Below, piece by piece: positions 9,116 to 16,859 of a stretch of DNA of 64,000 nucleotides (its first letter is position 1; each line of letters begins with the position of its first letter). The notes under the pieces were generated by a model. The model saw only the letters and a program-made list of their open reading frames with translations, searched no databases and had not been told where the DNA came from. Origin of the DNA: an uncultured Steroidobacter sp. (GTDB lineage Bacteria; Pseudomonadota; Gammaproteobacteria; Steroidobacterales; Steroidobacteraceae); contig NZ_CALFXI010000046.1 in NCBI RefSeq assembly GCF_937958065.1, positions 12,338 to 76,337 on the forward strand, given 5' to 3'. The position numbers and the translations under genes are program-made.

Positions 9116-9152
9116 CCCGGGCGCTCGCGATACTGGAGGCGGTGGGGTCGGC

Positions 9153-10706
9153 TCAATCGCTGCTCGACACAGTGACTTGACCTGCGGCCGTGACGGCCTG
9201 GCCTGACGTTCCGGTCAAGGTGCGTTGCCGGCCCCACAGCTCCTCGAATTGCCAGCCCGTCAAATCCTCGACGATGCGCCGGCTCTCCGGATCGGGCGTG
9301 GGGTCGGGCTGCTGCTTGAAGCGCTGAATCTCCCGCATCAGCACGGTGTGCGTGTCGCGATCGAGGTGGAAGCGCAGCGAGACGATCCAGCCGAACGCGA
9401 GCAGCGCCAGCGTGCCCAGGGCCAGCACGAGCACGATGGTTTGCACCGCCTGGGCGGATTGACTCGTGTTCCCGGAAATGAAGCCGCCGGCCTGCAGTAT
9501 GAACCCGACGCCCATGACGGCGGCGGCCTGGGACGTCTTGCGAATGAACGTCATGACACCCGCGAATGCGCCTTCGCGCCGGCGCCCGGTGACGATCTCA
9601 TCGACGTCCGCCATGTAGTTATATGTGTTCCAGGGAATGTAATTGAGCCCGCCGCGGCCCAGGCCGGCCAGCAGCACGGGCGCGTAAATCCACCCGGCCG
9701 GCACGGGATGCATCTGGTGGAGCGTGACGAAGCCCAGCACGGCGGCGGCGTACAGGCTGACGGCGATGCGATAGGAGGGGGCCGGATGCAATCGCAGGCA
9801 CATCGGAATGAAGATGGCGACGGCGAGCAGTTGGGCGAAGGCCATCGTGCCCATCAGATTGGAGGCAGTGACGACGCTGCTGCCGAGCGCGAACACGACG
9901 AAGTAGGTGAACACGGCGTTGAAGATATCCTGGCTGATGTAACCGCCGAGGTACATGCCGAGGTGCAGCCGGAACGCCCGGATGCGCAGGGTCGCGATCA
10001 AGTCGGAGTAAAGCTGAGTCAGGCGCCGTAACGGTGAACGATCGCCGTGAGCGACGGCAATGCTCTCGATCTCCTCGCGCGGACGCTCCCAGCTGAACGT
10101 GAAGACGGCCAGCGCGACCAGCATGAAAATCACCGAGAAGATCACACCCAGATAGAAGAAGGTTTCGGCCGAGCTCTTGCCGAACGCCTCGATGATACGG
10201 CCGGGCAGCACGCCCGCCAGAATTGCGGCCACCTGACCGCATAGAATGCGCGCGCCGGCAAACTTGGCCTTGACCTTGTAGTCCGGCGACATCTCCGCGG
10301 CCAGTGTTTCGTATGGAATCAGCTCCATCGCGTACACGACCTCGAAGAACACGTACGTGACGAGGTAGTACCAGAAGCTCATGCCGTCGATCCACATGAG
10401 CGCGAAGCTCGGCAGCAGCGGCACCGCCAGCAGAATGAAAAACCGCCGGCGGCCGAAGCGGCGGCCGAGGGCGGTGCGATGGAAATGATCGGAGAGATAG
10501 CCGATCAGCGGGCTGGCCACGGCATCGAACAGTCGTGCGATCGCGAAGATCGCGGCGGCTTGCACGGCGGTGAGGCCGCAGAAGGTCGTGTAGAAGAACA
10601 GGATCCAGCCGCTGATGACCGACATCGCGCCGGCGCCGAGGAAGTCATTGCTTCCGTAGGCGAGATAATGGCCGAAGCGAACCGTGCGGGTGGCCATGAC
10701 GCTCAC
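9153..10706 (-). CDS. GPH-family sugar:cation symporter (major facilitator)
   Basis: A 517-residue inner-membrane transporter of the glycoside-pentoside-hexuronide:cation symporter family, with about twelve hydrophobic segments. The early FDAVASPLIGYLSDHF motif (about residue 60) is the family's loop 2-3 signature and is followed by RRRFF. It starts with GTG at 10706, which overlaps the stop of the GH105 gene by four bases (GTGA); ATG at 10697 is an in-frame alternative. Last gene of the pectin operon, it most likely brings unsaturated rhamnogalacturonan disaccharide or a related oligosaccharide into the cytoplasm for GH105. The substrate is inferred from its neighbours. Confidence 0.85.
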   Translation of the reverse strand: MSVMATRTVRFGHYLAYGSNDFLGAGAMSVISGWILFFYTTFCGLTAVQAAAIFAIARLFDAVASPLIGYLSDHFHRTALGRRFGRRRFFILLAVPLLPSFALMWIDGMSFWYYLVTYVFFEVVYAMELIPYETLAAEMSPDYKVKAKFAGARILCGQVAAILAGVLPGRIIEAFGKSSAETFFYLGVIFSVIFMLVALAVFTFSWERPREEIESIAVAHGDRSPLRRLTQLYSDLIATLRIRAFRLHLGMYLGGYISQDIFNAVFTYFVVFALGSSVVTASNLMGTMAFAQLLAVAIFIPMCLRLHPAPSYRIAVSLYAAAVLGFVTLHQMHPVPAGWIYAPVLLAGLGRGGLNYIPWNTYNYMADVDEIVTGRRREGAFAGVMTFIRKTSQAAAVMGVGFILQAGGFISGNTSQSAQAVQTIVLVLALGTLALLAFGWIVSLRFHLDRDTHTVLMREIQRFKQQPDPTPDPESRRIVEDLTGWQFEELWGRQRTLTGTSGQAVTAAGQVTVSSSD

Positions 10707-11809
10707 AGGCGCGTGCGCAGGAATTCACCCAGACACAGCATGGCCATGGCCTGGCCGTACGGCATCGGGGTCAACGGGATCTTGCGATAGAAATCCAGGT
10801 CCGAGCCCATCGCCGTGCCGAAAGAAACGTTGCGCAGCTCGCCGGCCTCGCTGATGTTCTCGATCACGCCTCGAACCGCGCGCAGGGCGGTGTCCAGATA
10901 TTTCTCGGGCAGATAGCGGCGGCGGACGGCTTTGAGAATGCCGTAGGCGAAACCGGCCGTTGCAGAGGCCTCCAGGTAGGAGGAAGGATCGTCGATCAGC
11001 GTATGCCACAGGCCGCTCGCGTCCTGGTGTTTCTGCAGGGCTCGGACCTGCGCTTGCAGCGTGTCGATCAGGAACTCGCGGAGCGCCTCGCCCGGCGGTA
11101 GGTTCAGCATCTCGATGAACTCGGGAATCGCGATGGTCACCCAGCAATTGCCGCGCGCCCAGAGCGCTTCGGCGAAGTTGTGACGCCCGTCGAAGGTCCA
11201 GCCGTGAAACCACAGGCCGGTGCGGCGGTCGTGCAGATATTTGACGTGCAGCAGGAATTGTCGACGCGCCTCTTCCAGATAGTGCGGCCGTCCCAACACC
11301 TGCCCGATGCGAGCCAGCGGCAGCACGCACATCATCAGCGTGTCGTCCCACAGCTGCTGCGGGTTTTCGGAGTTGAAGACGATGTGTTGCAGTCCATCCT
11401 CTTCGGTGCGAGGCATGTCGTGCATGACCCACTCGGCCCAGGTGTCCAGGTAGGGCAGGTAGGTTGGATCGCGGTATTGCTCGTAAAGATTCGCCAGCGT
11501 GAGAAACGGCGCCATGGTGTTGACGTTCTTGGTCGGCGTGCCCGCGGCGAAGCGATCGCGGAACCAGTCCTTGATGATCTGCAGACAGCGCGGATCGCCG
11601 GTGAGCTGGAAATACTGCTGAATCCCGTACAGCCCGATGCCGTGGGTCCATTCCCAGTCGTTCCAGCCCTTGGTGTCGATGACGCGTCCGTCATCGAGGC
11701 GCAACAGGAATTCACCCGAGGCGTCTTTCAGATCGACCAGGTTCGAAATCAGCCGCTGGACGGTGCGATGGATGCGTGCCGTGTCGTACTCATGAAGCGG
11801 AACGGGCAT
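10703..11809 (-). CDS. GH105-type unsaturated rhamnogalacturonyl hydrolase
   Basis: A 368-residue enzyme of the GH88/GH105 (alpha/alpha)6-barrel group. It removes the 4,5-unsaturated galacturonic acid left on the non-reducing end by pectin lyases, releasing rhamnose or shorter product. The WNDWEWTHGIGLYG segment (about residue 49) and LWDDTLMM (Asp155-Asp156, the expected catalytic acid region) are family-like, as is the late SSYLEASATAGFAYG. It has no signal peptide, so it is cytoplasmic, which fits import of the substrate by the adjacent symporter. It lies ten bases after the mutarotase stop and overlaps the symporter start. Confidence 0.9.
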   Translation of the reverse strand: MPVPLHEYDTARIHRTVQRLISNLVDLKDASGEFLLRLDDGRVIDTKGWNDWEWTHGIGLYGIQQYFQLTGDPRCLQIIKDWFRDRFAAGTPTKNVNTMAPFLTLANLYEQYRDPTYLPYLDTWAEWVMHDMPRTEEDGLQHIVFNSENPQQLWDDTLMMCVLPLARIGQVLGRPHYLEEARRQFLLHVKYLHDRRTGLWFHGWTFDGRHNFAEALWARGNCWVTIAIPEFIEMLNLPPGEALREFLIDTLQAQVRALQKHQDASGLWHTLIDDPSSYLEASATAGFAYGILKAVRRRYLPEKYLDTALRAVRGVIENISEAGELRNVSFGTAMGSDLDFYRKIPLTPMPYGQAMAMLCLGEFLRTRL

Positions 11810-11819
11810 GAAAGGTCCT

Positions 11820-12143
11820 TCAATCCAGATGAAACATGGGGACCAGCGGCCATTCGCGCGGCCGCAGATCGGGTTCGGTCTCCATCAGCTCCGCCATGTA
11901 CAGCCACCAGCGCTTCATCACCGGATGATCGGGCAGCTCATCGCGGCGATGGCCGGGGCGCAACTTGAGCACCGCGAACAGTTGCAGCGTCGCCGGGTCG
12001 AGAAAGATGGAATAGTCATGGATCCCCGCCTCGCGCAGCGTTTCGACCAGCTCCGGCCACAGCTCGTCGTGGCGCCGCCGGTATTCGTCCACTCTGCCAG
12101 GCTTCAGCTGCATGCGGAAGGCGATGATATTGGAGTCGCGCAT
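11820..12143 (-). CDS. rhaM: L-rhamnose mutarotase
   Basis: A 107-residue protein of the RhaM/YiiL family, a dimeric ferredoxin-like fold that interconverts alpha- and beta-L-rhamnose in the cytoplasm. Family features are the N-terminal AFRMQLKPGRVDEYRRRHDE, the central GIHDYSIFLDPATLQLFA and the C-terminal WWLYMAELM. It lies three bases after the GH51 gene and ten before GH105, inside the pectin operon. Rhamnose released from rhamnogalacturonan by GH105 would be its substrate. No other rhamnose catabolic gene (isomerase, kinase, aldolase) is in this window. Confidence 0.93.
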   Translation of the reverse strand: MRDSNIIAFRMQLKPGRVDEYRRRHDELWPELVETLREAGIHDYSIFLDPATLQLFAVLKLRPGHRRDELPDHPVMKRWWLYMAELMETEPDLRPREWPLVPMFHLD

Positions 12144-12146
12144 GAC

Positions 12147-13694
12147 TTACCTCTGGCTCAATACGAGCAGTGATTTCGCAGGCAGCTCGATCTGCAACCG
12201 ATCGCCCCGAGGCGCTGGCGCTTTGAACGGAGCCGGGCGCACGTTGTCGGGCGCGTCGAATGTATTGATCGCATCGGTACGCGCGGCCGTCAGGATCTGC
12301 GCCTGGAGCACCTTGCCAGTCTGACGCGGCAGGTGCAGCTGGACCGAAGCGGCGCGGTGTGGGTCCAGATTCGTGAGCGCGAGATGCAGGGCACCGGCTT
12401 TATCTCTTGCGGCTGTGGCATGCACAGCGGGAACACTCTCGGCATCGAGCCGGTAGTCGGCCGTCGATATCTCCAGCGGAACATGCGTGGCCCCTCGGAA
12501 TGGCTTGTACAGGGCGAATGCGTGATACGTCGGTGTCTTCACCATTTTCGGCCCGTCGGTGAGGATCATGGCCTGCAGCACGTTCACCATCTGCGCGATG
12601 TTCGTCATGCGCACCCGGCCCGCATGACGATGAAAGATATTGAAGTTCACGGCCGCGACCAAAGCATCGCGCAGGCTGTTCTGCTGGTACAGAAAGCCCT
12701 CGTTGGTGCCCGGCTCGACGTCGTACCAGGTGCCCCATTCATCGACCAGCAGCGCGACGCGACGCGCCGGATCGTAACGATCCATGACCTGGCTGTGATT
12801 GGTCAGGATCTCGTCCATTCGCAAGGTGCGCTGGAAGGTCGAGAGCCATTCGGACTCGGGAAAGCCGGTCGCTGCGCCTTTCTCTTTCCATGAGCCGCGG
12901 GGCAGGGTGTAGTAATGCACGCTGATGGCATCCATGTGCTTGCCGGCTTCACGCATCAGCACTTCAGTCCATTCGACGTTGCTGCCGTTGGCGCCGCTGG
13001 CGATGCGCTGAGGTCGATTGTCTCGTGGATTTTTGATGAAAGTCGCGTACTGCCGATAGAGGTCAGCATAGAACTCCGGCCGCATGTTGCCGCCGCAACC
13101 CCAGGTCTCGTTGCCGACCGCGAAGTAATGCAGCCGCCACGGCTTGGCGCGACCGTTGGCGCGCCGGAGTTGCGCGAGCGTCGAGTTGTTATCGGCGGTC
13201 ATGTACTCGACCCACTCGGCCATCTCGCGCGCCGAGCCGGTGCCGACGTTGCCATTCACATAGACCTCGGCGCCGATCAGCTCGGCGAAGTCCATGAATT
13301 CGTGAGTGCCGAACGCGTTGTCGTCGACCACGCCGCCCCACGTCGTATTGATGCGCGTCGGGCGCTGGTCGCGTGGACCGATGCCGTCGCGCCAGTGATA
13401 TTCATCCGCGAAGCACCCGCCGGGCCAGCGCAACACCGGCACGCCCAGCTCCTTGAGCGCCGCGATGACATCGTTACGGAGGCCGCGCGTGTTGGGAATG
13501 GGGGAGTCCTCGCCGACCCAGATGCCCTCGTAGATGCCACGGCCGAGATGCTCTGCGAACTGACCGTAGATGGCTGGATGGATCACGCTGCCAGGCTGAT
13601 CGGCTCGCAGCGATACAGTGGCTCGAAGCAGCTCCGCCGGCGCGACGGACCAGGAAACAAAGGACAACAGCAGCAAGAGCAACGAACGTTTCAT
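12147..13694 (-). CDS. GH51 alpha-L-arabinofuranosidase
   Basis: Cleaves terminal alpha-L-arabinofuranose from arabinan or arabinogalactan side chains. The acid/base Glu196 in GNETWG and the nucleophile Glu319 in LLVDEWGTW are both present, with RWPGGCFADEYHWRDGIGP, a hallmark of clan GH-A GH51 enzymes, near residue 90. ATG at 13694 is chosen because it starts a clean signal peptide (KRSLLLLLLSFVSW then VAPAE), so the enzyme is probably periplasmic. The frame is open back to 13754. It is the first gene of the four-gene run down to the symporter, separated from the TonB receptor by a hairpin. Confidence 0.92.
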   Translation of the reverse strand: MKRSLLLLLLSFVSWSVAPAELLRATVSLRADQPGSVIHPAIYGQFAEHLGRGIYEGIWVGEDSPIPNTRGLRNDVIAALKELGVPVLRWPGGCFADEYHWRDGIGPRDQRPTRINTTWGGVVDDNAFGTHEFMDFAELIGAEVYVNGNVGTGSAREMAEWVEYMTADNNSTLAQLRRANGRAKPWRLHYFAVGNETWGCGGNMRPEFYADLYRQYATFIKNPRDNRPQRIASGANGSNVEWTEVLMREAGKHMDAISVHYYTLPRGSWKEKGAATGFPESEWLSTFQRTLRMDEILTNHSQVMDRYDPARRVALLVDEWGTWYDVEPGTNEGFLYQQNSLRDALVAAVNFNIFHRHAGRVRMTNIAQMVNVLQAMILTDGPKMVKTPTYHAFALYKPFRGATHVPLEISTADYRLDAESVPAVHATAARDKAGALHLALTNLDPHRAASVQLHLPRQTGKVLQAQILTAARTDAINTFDAPDNVRPAPFKAPAPRGDRLQIELPAKSLLVLSQR

Positions 13695-13737
13695 CATGTC
13701 AGATTCTTTGTCATGAGCCATCGAGGATGGGGTTGCA

Positions 13738-13784
13738 AGGCGGCGTGCAGCCATGAAAGGGGGCTGTCATGCCGCACGCCGCCT
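13738..13784 (-). terminator. Strong hairpin between the TonB receptor and GH51 genes
   Basis: AGGCGGCGTGC at 13738-13748 pairs perfectly with GCACGCCGCCT at 13774-13784. Inside it a second CATGA/TCATG helix can form. It begins ten bases after the receptor stop and is followed by GH51 about 45 bases on. With no T-tract it may be a partial terminator or an RNA stabiliser that keeps receptor and enzyme mRNA levels different. Confidence 0.55.
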
Positions 13785-13794
13785 CCAACCGCAC

Positions 13795-16566
13795 TCACAA
13801 TCGCGCTCGTACTCCGAGGAAGTAGCGCGATCCGTAAGTCTCGTTCGCGACCCGCCGCAGGGGCGTGTTGTGCTCGATGCGCTGTTCGTCGAGCAGGTTG
13901 ATCGCCTCCAGGAACACGGTGAACCCGGGCAGAATGTTGTAGCTCACCGATGCGTCCAGCGAGCCGAAATCCTCGTTGAACTCCGGCAGGGCGCCGCGGC
14001 CCGAGGGCGTGATCAGCCACTTCTCACGCCAGTTGTACGAGGCACGAGCACCGAAGCGCTCGTTCTCGAAATACAGGGAATAGTTGTAACTGAGCCGGGA
14101 CAGACCGGGAAAGGGCAGCGCTTCGCCGGTGATGAGACTCCTGCCTTTGAAGCCTTCGTCCTTCTGATAGGTCACGTTGGCGAGCGCGCCGAAACCGTTG
14201 AACGGCGGGGGCAGGAAATCGAACGCGTACTGGGCGCCGGCTTCGATGCCGTTGATGGTCACTTCTTCATCGCCGTTCACCGGGATGGCTACCGTATAGA
14301 GCGTGCCGCTGCCGTCGTCGCCTTCCTCCGTGACCGAGGTGTTGACGACGAACTGGGAGATCTCCTTACGGAACGCGGTCGCGGATACGAAGCCGTCCTG
14401 CGAGAAGTACCATTCCAGGCCGAGATCGTATTGAAGCGCTTCATACGGTTTCAGCGCGGGATTGCCGCGCGAACCGGTGAGACCGACGCTGTCCAGGGAT
14501 CGACGAAATGCCAGCTGGCTCGGGTTGGGGCGTGCGAGCACCTTGCCCGCCGTCATGCGTCCGATGAGGTCATCGCGCAGATCGAAGCGCAGATTCAGCG
14601 AAGGCAGCCATTTGCTGTAGCCGCCGTCGCGCGAAGCGCGAGGGAATTCAACGTTACCGGGCCCGTGCTTGATGCGGTTGTATCCTGTAGACATCGTTTC
14701 GGTATCCACATAGCGCACGCCCAGCGTGCCGCTGATGGGGATGGGCAGGTCGGCGAACTTGAAGGAGCCCTGCAGGTAGGCGGCGTTGGTGGTTTCCTCG
14801 ACCTCCCAGGTGTCCAGGTAGTTCTGGAAGCTGTTGTTGGTCTCGATGTTCGGATTGAACGCATACGGGTCGATGTTGCCGAGGCCGCTGGCATCGATCG
14901 TCGCGTTGTAAGTGGCGTCGCCATTGTTGTTCCAGTAGCGGATGCCGCCGAAGCCGAGATCGCCGGTCGCGAAGAACCGCACCGCGTTCACGCCTGAATG
15001 GGTATTGACGATGTCCTGTATCACCGACTGCGCGACCGGCACGGTGAGGGTTGCGCCGCTGCTGCCGATGCCGGGGCGGCTGGTCAACTGGATGGTGCGC
15101 TGGAACAGAATGCTGTCCATGGTCAGCTCACGCACTTCCACGCCGGTCTTGATCGAGGTCAACCAGTGGCTCTCGGGGCGATATTCGACGTTGAACTGCG
15201 CGCTGCGCTCTTCCTGCGAGTTGGTTCTGGGATTGAACACGGCCGTCAGATTGTTCACGGCATCGGCGGTGGTCGTGTCGATGCCGGGAAAAGTGAAGTT
15301 CGGCGCGCGTGCGCTGTTGCTGTAATCGATGATGGCGCGCGGTAGGCCGAAGATGGTGGCGGTCGAGTTCTTCTCGTCGTTCTGCACTTCGGCCGAGGCG
15401 TAAGTCACGCGGCCATCGAGCTTGAACGATCCTACGTTCCATTCGCCGCCGAACGCCGTGGTGTACTGCTCGCGTTCCAGGGAGCCGCCAATGTTGCGAT
15501 AGGCGAGCTCGGTCTGGAACTGCGGATGCGGAATCACTTCAAGATGAGTCACCGTGTTATCCGGGCCGACCACGCTGTTGGCGTAGTCGATCAGACCCGA
15601 GGAGGCGGTGAGCTGCATGAACATGCTGTTGACTTGCTCTTTCGCCTTCGAATAAGTGCCTTCGGCGAACAGCTTCATGCGGTCCGAAGGCGCCCATTCG
15701 AGGATGCCGAGGAACGCCGGCCGCTTGGTTTCGCGGCGGTCCAGGCCGTAACGGGGAATTTCCGGAATCCAATCGAGCGTGCCGTCCCCATTCACGTCGG
15801 TGCCGCGGCCGGGCGTCGCGCCCGCACCGGAAGCCGCTGGCGCTCGACGCAGCCAGCCGGTAGTGCGCGCGTTGTGACTGTCGAGATGGCGCTCTTCATA
15901 AGTCGCCGCGCCCAGAATGCCGAGAGTGTTGTTCAGGAAGCTGCGACTGCCGATGATGGCGAGCTTGGGGTCGTACTCCTCGGCAAGATTGCTGTAGACC
16001 ATCTGTGTCGAGCCGGCGAGATAGGGCTCGGGGCTGTCCAACGGCCGGCGGGTAACGACGCGCACGGTGCCGCCGATGCCGCCTTCGGTCATGTCCGGCG
16101 TGGACGATTTGAACACCTCCAGTCGCGACACGAATTCGACCGGCAGATCGCGAAAGTCGACGTCGCGGCCGCCGCCAACTGTGAGGGAGAGGGCGGTGAC
16201 GCCGTTGATCTCGACGCGGTTCAATCCGGGCTCGGCGCCGCGAATGCTGACGCCTCGGCCTTCGCCGTCCTGCCTGCTGATTTGCACCCCCGTGATGCGC
16301 TGGAGCGCTTCACCGAGATTTTTATCCGGGAAGTCGCCGATGTCTTCGGCGGAAATCGCATCCACCACCGTGATCGACTCGCGCTTGACCTCGAGCGAAG
16401 AGCGCAGGCCGGCGCGAATGCCGGTCACGACGACTTCTTCGAGCTCGCCGCTCTCGGCGCCGACTGCGAACGTGGACCATCCGTGTAAGAACAACACAGA
16501 GGTGGCCAATGCCCACGAGGCGTGCCTTCTCGATCGCTCACCGCGGTACGCATGGATAGTCGCCAT
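13795..16566 (-). CDS. TonB-dependent receptor of the pectin locus
   Basis: A 923-residue outer-membrane transporter. A signal peptide lies within the first 37 residues. A TonB-box-like LEEVVVTG is followed by a plug with DFPDKNLGEALQRITGVQI and GVSIRGAEPGLNRVEINGV, the form seen in large Xanthomonas/Caulobacter carbohydrate receptors. It ends with an aromatic-terminated barrel (SRYFLGVRARL). GGGGGA lies seven bases before the ATG at 16566. Its place between a rhamnogalacturonan lyase and the GH51/GH105 run suggests import of pectin oligosaccharides. No SusD-like partner is present, as expected outside Bacteroidetes. Ligand identity is inference. Confidence 0.92.
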   Translation of the reverse strand: MATIHAYRGERSRRHASWALATSVLFLHGWSTFAVGAESGELEEVVVTGIRAGLRSSLEVKRESITVVDAISAEDIGDFPDKNLGEALQRITGVQISRQDGEGRGVSIRGAEPGLNRVEINGVTALSLTVGGGRDVDFRDLPVEFVSRLEVFKSSTPDMTEGGIGGTVRVVTRRPLDSPEPYLAGSTQMVYSNLAEEYDPKLAIIGSRSFLNNTLGILGAATYEERHLDSHNARTTGWLRRAPAASGAGATPGRGTDVNGDGTLDWIPEIPRYGLDRRETKRPAFLGILEWAPSDRMKLFAEGTYSKAKEQVNSMFMQLTASSGLIDYANSVVGPDNTVTHLEVIPHPQFQTELAYRNIGGSLEREQYTTAFGGEWNVGSFKLDGRVTYASAEVQNDEKNSTATIFGLPRAIIDYSNSARAPNFTFPGIDTTTADAVNNLTAVFNPRTNSQEERSAQFNVEYRPESHWLTSIKTGVEVRELTMDSILFQRTIQLTSRPGIGSSGATLTVPVAQSVIQDIVNTHSGVNAVRFFATGDLGFGGIRYWNNNGDATYNATIDASGLGNIDPYAFNPNIETNNSFQNYLDTWEVEETTNAAYLQGSFKFADLPIPISGTLGVRYVDTETMSTGYNRIKHGPGNVEFPRASRDGGYSKWLPSLNLRFDLRDDLIGRMTAGKVLARPNPSQLAFRRSLDSVGLTGSRGNPALKPYEALQYDLGLEWYFSQDGFVSATAFRKEISQFVVNTSVTEEGDDGSGTLYTVAIPVNGDEEVTINGIEAGAQYAFDFLPPPFNGFGALANVTYQKDEGFKGRSLITGEALPFPGLSRLSYNYSLYFENERFGARASYNWREKWLITPSGRGALPEFNEDFGSLDASVSYNILPGFTVFLEAINLLDEQRIEHNTPLRRVANETYGSRYFLGVRARL

Positions 16567-16859
16567 GAAATCCCCCGATCCGTCTGCTTTTTTGGCCGTC
16601 TACTCGTGGCTGTCCGGGCCAGCTCCGAGCGTGCCCGAGCTGCTTGCGGGCGCCGGGCGCGGCTGGTGACACCGGTGACAATCCGGCACGACCCCGACCC
16701 GGCCGTTGCTAATATTTGCGCTAGTTTGATCGAATTTGCAATCATTTGTCAGAGAAATCGTCTTTGCGACGCAAAATAGCGCTGCCATTGATCAGTTTTG
16801 ATCGACACTGAGCAAGATCGGGTTTCAAGTTCGCGCATTCAGGAATCACGGGGGATGCA
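16567..16859. promoter_or_regulatory. Divergent control region of the pectin locus
   Basis: 293 bases between the divergent TonB receptor and PL26-like lyase. The part from 16715 to 16805 is clearly more AT-rich than its surroundings. It holds a perfect palindrome TTTGCG-A-CGCAAA at 16763-16775, of the size of a LacI-type operator. TTGATC occurs near 16728, 16789 and 16797, and a GGTGACA direct repeat lies near 16665-16680. No regulator gene is in the locus. Assignment as an operator is inference from symmetry and position. Confidence 0.5.
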
